A stretch of 64,000 nt of DNA from Sphingomonas sp. PP-CC-1A-547 (GTDB taxonomy: Bacteria; Pseudomonadota; Alphaproteobacteria; Sphingomonadales; Sphingomonadaceae). Positions 37,340 through 46,556 of this stretch are shown in pieces (the first letter of the stretch is position 1; each line of letters begins with the position of its first letter). The stretch spans positions 992,001 through 1,056,000 of the forward strand of contig NZ_RAPZ01000011.1 of NCBI RefSeq assembly GCF_003610375.1. Reading direction: 5' to 3'. Below the pieces are notes generated by a model. That model searched no databases and had not been told where the DNA came from. It worked only from the letters and a program-made list of their open reading frames with translations. Position numbers and translations under genes: made by a program.

Positions 37340-38266
37340 ATGACAGGTCCCAGCATGTCGATGACCTATCCGCCGTTGCTAAATACGGGCTCGGGCGTTC
37401 GTGACGGCATGAACGACAGCCTGCTATCGATCCGTGACCAGACCAAGACCGGCATCGTGCGACAGGTGCGGACTCTGTTTAATGACCAGGCTCGTGGCGA
37501 GGAGCCGGTGAAGCGGAGCGATACTGCACTGTTTCCGCTCGATTCCATGATCTGGCGTGTGCATGGCGATGTTGTCAGCATGATGGTAGGCGGCGTGTCC
37601 GCGTTGCTGCTCCAGATGCTGCATCCAGCCGTTCTAGCAGGAGTCTGGGACCATTCGAACTTCCGAACCGATATGCTCGGCAGGCTGCGGCGCACTGCCC
37701 GATTCATCGCTGCGACCACATATGGCGAGCGCGCGGAGGCAGAGGCGGCAATAGCGCGAGTCCGCGCGGTCCATTCGCACATTGGCGGCGCGCTTCCCGA
37801 CGGTACGCCCTACCGTGCCGACGACCCCGGTTTATTGGCATGGGTCCATGTATCCGAAGCGTGGTCCTTCCTGGCTGCCTGGCAACACTACGGAGATCGT
37901 CGACTGACGCTCGCGCAGGAGGATCTCTACTACGCCGAGTTCGCGAGCATTGGTTCAGCATTGGGTGCCGACGCCCTCCCGCGGAACCGTGCGGGCACAA
38001 ATCAGGCGCTTCGCAATATGCAGCCAGCGTTGATCGCAGACGGTCGCACGCGCGAGGTCGCGCGATTGGTGCTCGATCAGAAACCGGGCAACCCACTGGC
38101 AATACCGCTTCAACGAACCATCGCCCAGGCGGCGGTAGACCTTCTCCCGAACTGGGCACGTCGGATGCATGGCCTGCGAGCGTCGCCGGTATTCATGAAA
38201 CCCGTCGTTCGGTCGGGTACGCGACAGGTGGCGAAAACGTTGCGCTGGGCCTTTGACGGCAACTGA
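37340..38266 (+). CDS. oxygenase MpaB family (DUF2236) protein
   Basis: A protein of about 308 residues in the MpaB/latex-clearing-protein-like DUF2236 family, haem- or metal-dependent oxygenases of mostly unknown substrate. Recognisable pattern: 'IWRVHGDVVSMMVGGVSALLLQMLHPAVLAGVWDHSNF' followed by 'RRTARFIAATTYGERAEAEAAI', 'VRAVHSHIGGALPDGTPYRADDPGLLAWVHVSEAWSFL' and 'LLPNWARRMHGL'. His residues in LHP and in the VH-S segments are the family's probable ligands. Candidate starts are ATG at 37286, 37298, 37340 and 37355; none has a good SD, so the N-terminus is uncertain. Confidence 0.82.
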   Translation: MTGPSMSMTYPPLLNTGSGVRDGMNDSLLSIRDQTKTGIVRQVRTLFNDQARGEEPVKRSDTALFPLDSMIWRVHGDVVSMMVGGVSALLLQMLHPAVLAGVWDHSNFRTDMLGRLRRTARFIAATTYGERAEAEAAIARVRAVHSHIGGALPDGTPYRADDPGLLAWVHVSEAWSFLAAWQHYGDRRLTLAQEDLYYAEFASIGSALGADALPRNRAGTNQALRNMQPALIADGRTREVARLVLDQKPGNPLAIPLQRTIAQAAVDLLPNWARRMHGLRASPVFMKPVVRSGTRQVAKTLRWAFDGN

Positions 38267-38332
38267 AGCGGGAGGCGCAGAACTGGCGAAGCTCGTTGCT
38301 ACCCATCGACGGTATGGTCCGGGAGTAATTTG

Positions 38333-38722
38333 ATGAAGACGTTGACCATCATCGGCCGGAATATCAGCGATATCCCGACCTTCTACGCCGAGATAAACCG
38401 GGTGTTTATGGCCAAGGAAGATTGGCAATTAGGCGAAAGCCTCGATGCGCTGAACGACCTGCTCTATGGTGGCTACGGCGCGATCGAGGGGCGGGAAAAG
38501 GTTCGTATCGTCTGGCAGGACGTTGCGGCCAGCAGAGCGGCACTCGGTGTCGAGACGACCCGAACGTTCCTCGCCAGAAAATTGCAGCGACCGGCTGGCT
38601 TCGACGTGGATGCGATTGGTCGCCAGCTGGACGCGCTCGACCGTGGCACCGGGCAAACCTATTTCGAGATCATCGTGGAGATCATCAGCGATCATCGGAA
38701 CATCGAGCTTGTTTTCGCTTGA
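38333..38722 (+). CDS. barstar-like ribonuclease inhibitor
   Basis: A 129-residue protein with the barstar fold pattern in its N-terminal half: 'LTIIGRNISDIPTFYAEINRVFM' then 'WQLGESLDALNDLLYGGYG', equivalent to barstar's 'LGRNLDALWD' helix that blocks barnase. The C-terminal 45 residues ('FDVDAIGRQLDALDRGTGQTYFEIIVEIISDHRNIELVFA') extend beyond classical barstar. GGGAG lies nine bases upstream of the ATG. No barnase or polymorphic toxin gene is adjacent, so this is an orphan immunity- or antitoxin-like protein. Confidence 0.78.
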   Translation: MKTLTIIGRNISDIPTFYAEINRVFMAKEDWQLGESLDALNDLLYGGYGAIEGREKVRIVWQDVAASRAALGVETTRTFLARKLQRPAGFDVDAIGRQLDALDRGTGQTYFEIIVEIISDHRNIELVFA

Positions 38723-39039
38723 TGCGCAGCGATCGACTTCGGTTGGCGAGCATGCTGCCTTGATGCGCGGCGCCGGCGAGCACCAAGCCGTCCTGCCATG
38801 CGCCGATGATGATAACGCCTTCCGCATCTGTCCGCGCTCTAAGCCTGCGTTGCCGTTGACGGAGCAGCTCGATAGCCAGCAGCAAGGCAATTGCTGACCA
38901 CGCGAAAACACGATCGATATTGGCTCAGCAGCACATTCCGTGAAGCGGCACTGGCTGGCCGACCCGGTGCAGTAGGGTTGCACGGTTGGCCTACTGTCGC
39001 CTAGCGTGGCGCGATAAGCTTCACAGTCAGGAAATCGGC
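38723..39039. other. intergenic region without recognised genes
   Basis: About 317 bp between the barstar-like gene and the second DUF885 gene. Small frames exist on both strands (for example a 66-residue minus-strand frame ending at 38685), but none has a convincing start or known motif. The right end should hold the DUF885 promoter. Confidence 0.4.
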
Positions 39040-40866
39040 ATGGATCGTCGCGCCTTCATCACGTCCAGTGCCGCTGCCGCCGCGTTGAGCACGCTACCCG
39101 CACGATCCGCGTTTGCGCAGAACTCAGCGGGAACAGCAGCGGCACCATCGCCGGGCGACGCCCGGTTGAACGCGGCCTTCGATCAGGTCCTGCGCGAAAC
39201 CGTCCGCCAATCGCCGGAATTCGCCACCTCGCTTGGGCTCGATACCGGCAAGGATGCCGATCTGCGCCATATGCTGGGTGACAACAGCTACGCCGCCATC
39301 GCGAAGGACCTGGCACGAAACCGCAAGGCACAGGCGCTCGTCACCGCCGTCGATCCCGCCTCGCTGTCGCCGCAGGCCCGCATCGATCGCGAAGTCGTTC
39401 TCTACAGCATCCAGTCGAACATGGTCGGCCCGGAGAAGTTCGGCCTCTCCTCGCCGCAGGGGCCGTATCCGATCACGCAGCAGGACGGCGTCTATTTCTC
39501 CATGCCGGACTTCCTGGCCTCGACCCACCCGGTCAAGACCGCGGATGATGCCGAAGCCTATCTGGATCGATTGGCGATGATGGGCCGGCAGCTGGATAAC
39601 GAAACCGAGGTTCAGCGTCGCGAAGCCGCCAAGGGTCGGCTGGCGCCCGACTTCTCCCTTGATCTAGCGCTAGGCCAAATGGCGAACCTGCGGTCACCCA
39701 GCCCGGTCGACAACCAGCTCGTCCAGGCGCTGACCAGCCGCACCGGCCCCGCGAAGATCGCCGGGGATTGGCAGGCACGCGCTGCCAAGATCGTCGCGAC
39801 CCAGGTCTATCCGGCGCTCGATCGCCAGATCGCTTTGCTGCGCTTGCTGCGGCCCTCTGCGCGCAGTGCCGCCGGCATCTGGGCGATCCCCAACGGCGAT
39901 GCGATCTACGCCGCCGCGCTGGCGCAGGCGACCACCACAAGCTTGTCGCCCGACGAAGTCCATCGCATGGGCCTGCAACAGGTCGCGGAACTCACCGCAC
40001 AGCTCGATCCGATCCTGCGTGAACAAGGCCTCACGCAGGGCAGTGTCGGTGCCCGGCTCGACCAGCTCAACCGCCTGCCCGCGCAATTGTTCGCGAACAC
40101 GGACGCCGGTCGTGCCGAGCTGCTCGCCAGTCTCAACGCAGGCGTACAGGCGATGCAGGCACGGCTGCCCAAGGCATTCACGAACCCGCCCAACGCGGCG
40201 CTCGAGATCCGCCGCGTCGCGCCCGAAATCCAGGACGGGGCCCCCAACGGCTATTACTTCCGCGCGCCGCTCGATGGCTCGCGCGCCGCGATCTACTGGA
40301 TCAACCTCAAGAGCGTGCACGACTGGCCGAAATACACGCTGCCGAGCCTGACCTATCACGAAGGCGTTCCGGGGCATCATCTCCAAATATCGACCGCGCA
40401 ACGCGCGCCCACGCATCCGCTGCGCAAGATCGCCTTCTTCAACGCGTATCTGGAAGGCTGGGCGCTTTATGCGGAACAACTTGCCGACGAACTCGGCGGC
40501 TATGCCTCGCCCGTGGAACGCGCCGGCTATCTGCAATCATTCCTGTTCCGCGCGGCACGGCTGGTCGTGGATACCGGCATTCATACCAAGCGGTGGACGC
40601 ATGACCAGGCGACGAAATACCTGGTCGATACGGTCGGCTTCGCCCCCGGACGCTCGCAGCGCGAGGTCGAGCGCTACTGCGTCTCGCCGGGTCAGGCATG
40701 CAGCTACAAGATCGGCCACGCGGCCTGGCTGCGCGCACGCGAGAAGGCCAAGGCGATCGCCGGCGATCGCTTCGACCTGAAGCATTTCCACGATGTGCTG
40801 GAAGCCGGTGCGATGCCGCTGTCGATGCTCGAGCGGATCGTCGAGGAACGTGCGCGCGCTGTCTGA
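39040..40866 (+). CDS. exported DUF885 family protein (Tat-type signal)
   Basis: A 608-residue paralogue of the protein at 23056. I start it at the ATG 39040 because it begins MDRRAFITSSAAAAALSTLPARSAFAQ, a twin-arginine-type signal peptide; the frame upstream to 38986 is not signal-like. The zinc-binding 'LTYHEGVPGHHLQIS' (HExxxGHH) and 'AYLEGWALYAEQLADELG' are intact. 'AARLVVDTGIHTKRWTHDQATKYL' and 'YCVSPGQACSYKIGHAAW' match the other copy. It is probably a periplasmic metallopeptidase with an oligopeptide substrate; the family is uncharacterised in detail. Its 3' end is overlapped on the other strand by the run-on frame of a decayed permease. Confidence 0.88.
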   Translation: MDRRAFITSSAAAAALSTLPARSAFAQNSAGTAAAPSPGDARLNAAFDQVLRETVRQSPEFATSLGLDTGKDADLRHMLGDNSYAAIAKDLARNRKAQALVTAVDPASLSPQARIDREVVLYSIQSNMVGPEKFGLSSPQGPYPITQQDGVYFSMPDFLASTHPVKTADDAEAYLDRLAMMGRQLDNETEVQRREAAKGRLAPDFSLDLALGQMANLRSPSPVDNQLVQALTSRTGPAKIAGDWQARAAKIVATQVYPALDRQIALLRLLRPSARSAAGIWAIPNGDAIYAAALAQATTTSLSPDEVHRMGLQQVAELTAQLDPILREQGLTQGSVGARLDQLNRLPAQLFANTDAGRAELLASLNAGVQAMQARLPKAFTNPPNAALEIRRVAPEIQDGAPNGYYFRAPLDGSRAAIYWINLKSVHDWPKYTLPSLTYHEGVPGHHLQISTAQRAPTHPLRKIAFFNAYLEGWALYAEQLADELGGYASPVERAGYLQSFLFRAARLVVDTGIHTKRWTHDQATKYLVDTVGFAPGRSQREVERYCVSPGQACSYKIGHAAWLRAREKAKAIAGDRFDLKHFHDVLEAGAMPLSMLERIVEERARAV

Positions 40867-43313
40867 CGACTAGCCGCGGACCAGGCTCCCTCGACCAGAA
40901 ACACACATGCTTGAGTCTCCCAGAACTGGCGCAGCGCGCGCGCGGGTTCGGCCCGTGCGACGCGCCATGCCTGGCTGGCGACAGTCGCCGCCGCGATGAC
41001 GAGCGCCAGCACGCTGGCACCCACGAAATAGCCGGGCGACAACCCGATCCGGTCGTCGAACCCGCTCAACCAATGCGACATCGCGAACCATGCGATCACG
41101 TTCGCCAGGAGGACCGGCTTGAGGAACTGAACCAGCAGCAGCTGCATCACGTCGCTGGTCGAGGCCCTCAGCACCTTGCGGATACCGATCTCCTTGACCC
41201 GCCGCATCGTATCGAACGCTGCCAGGCCATAGAGCCCGAGGCACCCGATCGCGACTGCCAGCACCGCGCCGGCCGTAAACAACCGCGACCGCTGCACGTC
41301 CTGGCGATAATAGGAGTCGTACAGTTTCTGGTCGACCGTCGTGGCTGCTGGCGGAACCGCTGGCGCGATGCGGCGCCATGTCGTTTCCAGCCGTTCCAGG
41401 ACGGTTGCGGGATCGGCCGAGGTGCGGATCACCACGATGGCGCGATAGCCACCGCCAGGCCGATAGCTATAGGCGAACGCCTCGACCGGCTCGCGCGGCG
41501 TTCCGAAGCGCATATCGGCGATCACACCGACGATCCTCACCGTCGCGCCATCGAGCGAAACGATCTGGCCGATCGCTTCGTTGGCTTGCTCGAACCCCAA
41601 GCGCTCGGCGGCAGTATGGTTGAGCACGATGTTCGCTACCCTGCCCGCAACGGCCGTGCTCCCGGTGCCGCTGTTGCCAACGTCCAGCGCGAACCGATCC
41701 GCATCGAAGATCCGACCAGCCAGCAGACGGGCTCGGTACGTGTCGAAGAACTGCTCGCCGACCGTGGCCTGGACGATCATCGGCGGCTCGCCGATCGCCC
41801 CGGCGCGTTTCATCTTGGCGATTGCGAACGTGCCGCCGCCGGGCACGACGCCGCTCGTCGTGATGCCTGCAACCCCGCGGGTCTTGCGCATCGCGTCGAC
41901 CAGCCGGGCACGTTGCCCCGCATCCAGCGCGGCGTCGCCGTAACCACTCAGCATGATCAGGCCGTCTCGCCCGAAGCCGATGTCCGCCTGCTGAACGTGC
42001 CGCGTCTGGACGAACAGAACCGCAGTCCCGATCATCAGCGCGACCGCGATGCCGAACTGGGTCACCACCAGTGCCTTGCGTAATCCTGCGCCCGCGCGAT
42101 CGCCGCCGGGGGTCCGGGCCGCGGCGAGCACGCCCGCAGGCAGGAATCAGGATATCACGAACGCCGGATAGAACCCTGCCAGCAACGTCACCAGAGCGGT
42201 CGTCGCCAGGAGCGGCGGCAGGATAGACCCCGCCCCCCAATAATCGATCGACAAGTCGGTGCCGCCGATCGCGTTGACGAACGGCAGCGCAATCTCGGCA
42301 AGCGCCAGCCCGATCAACGCCGCCAGCGTCACGGCTGCCAGTGCCTCGCCGAGCAATTGCCCGATCAGCATCCGCCGGGTCGCACCGACCACCTTGCGCA
42401 TCGCGATTTCCCGCGCCCTCAGCCCTGCGCGCGCTGTCGCCAGATTGACGTAATTGACCACCGCCAGCAGCAGCGCGACGATCCCCACGCAGCCCAGCAC
42501 GGCGACGACCGTGCCGACCCCGTTGCCCGCAAAATGGCGCCCGGCGAGCGGCACGATGCCTTCTTTCAGGAATTGACGCGCGTCGGGATTGAACGCGGGA
42601 TCGGGATGGCGGCGCATGAATGCTCCGATCCGGTCCGCCATCGCGGTGTCGGGCAGTGCCAGAAACGTCACGACACCATTGCTGGTAGATCGGGAATCGT
42701 CAGTGAGTTCGGCCGGGATCGCCGCGAACAGGACACTGGCGTATGTCTGGTTCTGCGGCAGGTCGGCGATCACCGCCCCGACCCGGTAGGTGCGCGCCTT
42801 CCCGTCGATCGCAACCGTCAGCGTCCGTCCTAGCGCGCTTGCTTTGCCAAAATACGCCTCCGCGACGCTCTGGGTGACGACAATCCCATCCGGGCGGGCG
42901 ATCGCACTCGCGGTATCGCCCTCGACGACGGGAAACGGAAAAATCCGAAAGTAATCGCGGTCGACCAATGCCAGTTTGCGCGGGGTACTCGTGTTCCCGG
43001 TCAGCACCGTCGCGGCGTCATAGGGCGTCATCCGCGCCACGACGAGATCGGGGAACGCCGCGGCCAATTGCCCGGAGAGTGTAGGCGAAGATGGAATCTG
43101 CACCTCGGGGTTGCCGGGGAACTGGATCGTGCGCGCGATCGTCCAGACCCGTTCCCATCCCGGCAGCACGCGGTCGTAGTTCGTCTCGAACCGGACGAAC
43201 AGCATCAGTATCAGGAACACCGCGATGCCGAGCGCAAGCCCGCCGATGTTGAGGATGGCGCATAGCCGATGGCGGGCGAGCGAACGGTACAGCGTCGGCA
43301 AGGCTGCGGACAT
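40704..43313 (-). pseudogene. MacB/FtsX-type ABC transporter permease, nonsense-mutated
   Basis: Paralogue of the intact 805-residue permease that lies ten bases upstream. It starts normally at 43313 ('RLCAILNIGGLALGIAVFLILMLFVRFETNYDRVLP'), contains the MacB periplasmic domain and the 'NYVNLATARAGLRAREIAMRKVVGATRRML' FtsX block, then meets an in-frame TGA at 42147-42149 where the paralogue has a Gly codon (FVIS-stop-FLPAGVLAAAR versus FVLSGFRPAAVLAS). The same frame then continues intact through the second FtsX domain ('AAFDTMRRVKEIGIRKVLRAS') to 'ARALRQF' near 40920. There the natural stop is lost and the frame runs on to 40704, over the DUF885 gene. Two lesions argue for real decay. Confidence 0.88.
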
Positions 43314-43323
43314 CGACCGGCCC

Positions 43324-45741
43324 CTATTCGTGGCGTAGCGCGCGCGCGGGCTCGGCGCGGGCGACGCGCCAGGCCTGGCCGAAGACGGTCGCGCTCGCGA
43401 TCAGCACCGCGGCGAGCGAGGCGCCGACAAAGAATAGCGGCGACAGCGCGATGCGGTCGTCGAACCCGCCTAGCCAGCGCTGCATCGCGACATAGGCGAG
43501 CGGCCATGCTACGAGGTTGGCGAGGATCACGGGTCGCAGGAACTGCCCGATCAACAGCCGCAACACCTCGGCAGTCGAGGCACCGAGCGTCTTGCGGATG
43601 CCGATCTCCTTGACGCGCCGCGCGGTGTCGAACGCCGCCAGCCCGTAGAGCCCGATGCAGCCGATTAGGATCGCCAGCACCGCACCGATCGTGAACAGCC
43701 GCGAGCGTTGCGCATCCGCCTTGTAATAGCGCTGGTACAGATTGTCCTCGACCGAGCGCGCCTCGAACGGAACGCCCGGGACGACGCGCTTCCACGCCGC
43801 CTCGAGTGCCGCCATCATTGTCTTCGCATCGCGGCCGGCATAGCGTACCGCCGCGAACGGCGAGAGGATATCGACGGTGTTGTAGGTGTAGGCGACCGGC
43901 GTGACGGCATCGCGCGGACTTCTGAAGCGCAGGTCGTTGACTATGCCGATAATGTTCGAGTCCCGCTCGCCGTCGTTGATCGCCTGCCCCAGTGCCGCGG
44001 CCGGCGACGCGAAGCCCAGCACGGTCACCGCGGTCCGGTTGATCACCACATTGGGCCCTGCCCGCTTGCGTTCGGCAAGCGTCAACAGGCCGCGGTCGTC
44101 GGCATGCGCGGCGTCGAACAGGCGCCCCGCGACGAGGCGCGCGCCGTACACGCGGAAATAGTCGCGACCGGTGCCGACATCCATCAACGATATCTTGGCG
44201 CCCGACGCTCCTGCGCGGCTGTACCCTGAGAAATTGGTCGTGCTCTGGTCGCCCGGGGCATTGTTGGCGACGGTGACGCCGGTGACGCCGGGGGCCGCCG
44301 CGAGGCTGCGCAGGATCGCAGCGCGCTGTGGGGAGTCGATCCCGCCGGTCATCAGCGACCGCACGATCATCAACCCGTCGCGGCGAAATCCGAGATCGGC
44401 GTCACGGATATGTTCGGTCTGTTTGAGCATGACTCCGGTCGCGATGGCGAACGCGATCGCGATCGCGAACTGCACGACCACCAGCGCGCTTCGCAGCCGG
44501 GTCCCGCTGCGCCCACCACCGGGTGCTCGCGTCGAGGCGAGCACTGCGGCAGGGCGAAACCCCGAAAGCACGAACGCAGGATACAGCCCCGCGACCAAAG
44601 CGATGCCCAGGACCAGCAGGACCAGTGGAAGGACGACGCCGTCCCATCCGACGTAGCGGATCGCCAGCGTCGTTCCGCCAAGCGCGTTGATGAAAGGCAG
44701 CGCGATCTCGGCCAGCGCGAGACCGATCAACGCCGCTACCGCGACGGTCGCCAGCGCCTCGCCCAGGAACTGCCGCACCAGCGATCGCCGCGTGCCACCC
44801 AGGACCTTGCGCATCGCCACTTCGCGCGCGCGCAACCCGGCACGCGCGGTGGCCAGATTGACGTAGTTCACGATCGCGATCAGCAGCGTCAGCAGCCCGA
44901 CCGCCCCCAAGGTCGTGACGATCGCGCGATCACCCGGACTATACAGATGCATCGCGGTCAGCGGCCGCAGCGACTGGAAATACTCGCCTTTCTTCAGATT
45001 GCCGCCGGCATAGGCATGGCGGTCGAGAAAAGCAGGCAATTGCGCCTCGAACGCCCGCGCCGCCACCGCATCGGGAAACCGCAGGAACGTGGTGAGCGAC
45101 GCGCTGCCCCAATGCTCCCACCATTCGTTGCCGAAGCGAGTCCGCGACAGTTGCGCGAACATCTCGCTCTTGAAGGTGACGTCGTCGGGCATGTCGCGCA
45201 GCACCGCCCCGACCTTGTAGGGATAGGTCGTCCCATCGATCGACAGTTGCAGCGTCCGGCCGATCGCCGACTGGCTCCCGAAATATTTCCGCGCGGTTTT
45301 CTGCGTGACCACCAGGCCGTTCGGATCGGCGAGCGTGGCCGCTGGATTCCCCTCGATCGCGGGAAAGCGCATGAGATCGAAGAAGTTCGGGTCGACCGTG
45401 CCCAAATCCTCGGCGGTCGCCTGCCCGCCCTGCTGCACCGTCGCCGCCATGTTCATGTAGCGCGTGCCGACCAGCTGCGGGTAATCCGCCTGCAGGATCT
45501 TGAGTTCGCTGCCCATCGTGTTCGGATTGGTGTCCGCCGGATAGCCCGGCATCACATAGCGCTCCTCCATCACCCACAACCGGTCTTGCTGCGGCAATAC
45601 GCGGTCGTACCCGGTCTCGAACCGGACGAAGAGGAAAAGGACGAGGAACGTCGCGATCCCCAGTGCGAGACCGCCGATGTTGAGGAGCGCGAATAGGCGG
45701 TGATGCGCGAGCGAACGATAGAGGCTGGTGAGTGCGGACAT
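43324..45741 (-). CDS. FtsX-domain ABC transporter permease (MacB-like)
   Basis: An 805-residue inner-membrane permease with two FtsX/MacB-PCD halves. There is an N-terminal TM ('HRLFALLNIGGLALGIATFLVLFLFVRFETGYD'), a periplasmic core, FtsX domain 1 around residues 275-410 ('NYVNLATARAGLRAREVAMRKVLGGTRRSLVRQFLGEAL'), a second periplasmic part, and FtsX domain 2 ending 'WRVARAEPARALRHE'. AAGGAACC precedes the ATG. The operon order is adaptor, ATPase, small membrane peptide, permease, then the decayed permease, the layout of tripartite or macrolide/antimicrobial-peptide-type efflux systems regulated by NtrC-like regulators. Confidence 0.92.
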   Translation of the reverse strand: MSALTSLYRSLAHHRLFALLNIGGLALGIATFLVLFLFVRFETGYDRVLPQQDRLWVMEERYVMPGYPADTNPNTMGSELKILQADYPQLVGTRYMNMAATVQQGGQATAEDLGTVDPNFFDLMRFPAIEGNPAATLADPNGLVVTQKTARKYFGSQSAIGRTLQLSIDGTTYPYKVGAVLRDMPDDVTFKSEMFAQLSRTRFGNEWWEHWGSASLTTFLRFPDAVAARAFEAQLPAFLDRHAYAGGNLKKGEYFQSLRPLTAMHLYSPGDRAIVTTLGAVGLLTLLIAIVNYVNLATARAGLRAREVAMRKVLGGTRRSLVRQFLGEALATVAVAALIGLALAEIALPFINALGGTTLAIRYVGWDGVVLPLVLLVLGIALVAGLYPAFVLSGFRPAAVLASTRAPGGGRSGTRLRSALVVVQFAIAIAFAIATGVMLKQTEHIRDADLGFRRDGLMIVRSLMTGGIDSPQRAAILRSLAAAPGVTGVTVANNAPGDQSTTNFSGYSRAGASGAKISLMDVGTGRDYFRVYGARLVAGRLFDAAHADDRGLLTLAERKRAGPNVVINRTAVTVLGFASPAAALGQAINDGERDSNIIGIVNDLRFRSPRDAVTPVAYTYNTVDILSPFAAVRYAGRDAKTMMAALEAAWKRVVPGVPFEARSVEDNLYQRYYKADAQRSRLFTIGAVLAILIGCIGLYGLAAFDTARRVKEIGIRKTLGASTAEVLRLLIGQFLRPVILANLVAWPLAYVAMQRWLGGFDDRIALSPLFFVGASLAAVLIASATVFGQAWRVARAEPARALRHE

Positions 45742-45751
45742 GGCGGTTCCT

Positions 45752-45868
45752 TCAGGCGTCGCTTGCGGTATCGGGGCCGGGCTTGGGGCCGGACTTGGTC
45801 GCGGCGAGATGGCGGACGAGGACCACCAAAAGCAGCATCAGCACGAGCATCTGGAGCGAGCGGCGCAT
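45752..45868 (-). CDS. 38-residue single-pass membrane peptide in the ABC operon
   Basis: A short ORF that fills the gap between the ATPase and permease genes. Its ATG (45868) overlaps the ATPase stop (TGATG), and its TGA is ten bases before the permease start. The product is M-R-R-S, a hydrophobic stretch of about 14 residues (LQMLVLMLLLVVLV), then RHLAATKSG and a Pro/Gly/Asp tail. The basic N-terminus and acidic C-terminal end predict a one-helix inner-membrane peptide. Position and coupling suggest a small accessory subunit of the transporter; homology cannot be judged here. Confidence 0.6.
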   Translation of the reverse strand: MRRSLQMLVLMLLLVVLVRHLAATKSGPKPGPDTASDA

Positions 45869-46548
45869 CAGGCGGCGCGCCGTGCCGACGACAGGATGCG
45901 GCCATCGAGCATGTGCACCGTCCGCTTGGCGATATCGGCGTGCGACGGGCTGTGCGTGACCATCACGATCGTCGCGCCCTCGGCGTTCAGCTGGCCGAGG
46001 ATGTCCATCACCTGCGCGCCGTTCTCGGTATCGAGGTTGCCGGTCGGCTCGTCCGCGAGGATCAGCCGCGGCTCGCCGACGATCGCGCGGGCGATCGCCG
46101 CGCGCTGTTGCTGGCCGCCCGACAATTGATGCGGGTGATGGCGCTGGCGGTGGGCGATGCCGACCCTATCCATCGCCGCCGCCACGCGGTCCTTTTTCTC
46201 GCGCGCGGGCATCGTCCGATAGGCGAGACCCAGCGCGACATTCTCGGCGATCGTCAGTTCGTCTATCAGGTTGAAGCTCTGGAAGACGAAGCCCAGCCGA
46301 TCACGGCGCAGCTTGGCGAGTTCGGCTTCGGGCGCGCGCGCGATATCGGCCCCTTCGAACAGATACCGTCCGTCCGTGGGACGGTCGATCGTGCCGATGA
46401 TGTTGAGCAGCGTCGATTTGCCGCAGCCCGACGGCCCCATGATGGCAACGAATTCACCCGCCTCGACCGCTAGGTCGATGCCGCCGAGCGCAGTCGTCTC
46501 GACCTCGTCCGAGGCATAGGTGCGGCTGAGGTCCTGTAACTGGATCAT
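45868..46548 (-). CDS. ABC transporter ATP-binding protein (MacB/LolD type)
   Basis: A 226-residue cytoplasmic ATPase of the MacB/LolD/FtsE group. Walker A is GPSGCGKS (about residues 38-45), the Q-loop is 'FVFQSFNLIDELT', the signature is LSGGQQQR, Walker B is 'LILADEPTGNLD', and the H-loop is 'VMVTHS'. It powers the adjoining permease. It is eight bases after the adaptor gene and shares TGATG with the small membrane peptide that follows. Confidence 0.94.
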   Translation of the reverse strand: MIQLQDLSRTYASDEVETTALGGIDLAVEAGEFVAIMGPSGCGKSTLLNIIGTIDRPTDGRYLFEGADIARAPEAELAKLRRDRLGFVFQSFNLIDELTIAENVALGLAYRTMPAREKKDRVAAAMDRVGIAHRQRHHPHQLSGGQQQRAAIARAIVGEPRLILADEPTGNLDTENGAQVMDILGQLNAEGATIVMVTHSPSHADIAKRTVHMLDGRILSSARRAA

Positions 46549-46556
46549 ATCGAATC

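Noticed and set aside
38685..38885. 66-residue minus-strand ORF next to the barstar-like gene
   Set aside because: No ribosome binding site or recognisable motif; composition equivocal.
42147..42149. In-frame TGA as a possible selenocysteine codon in the permease
   Set aside because: The paralogue has a Gly (GGA-like) at the site, the position is not redox active, and the 3' end of the gene is also damaged.
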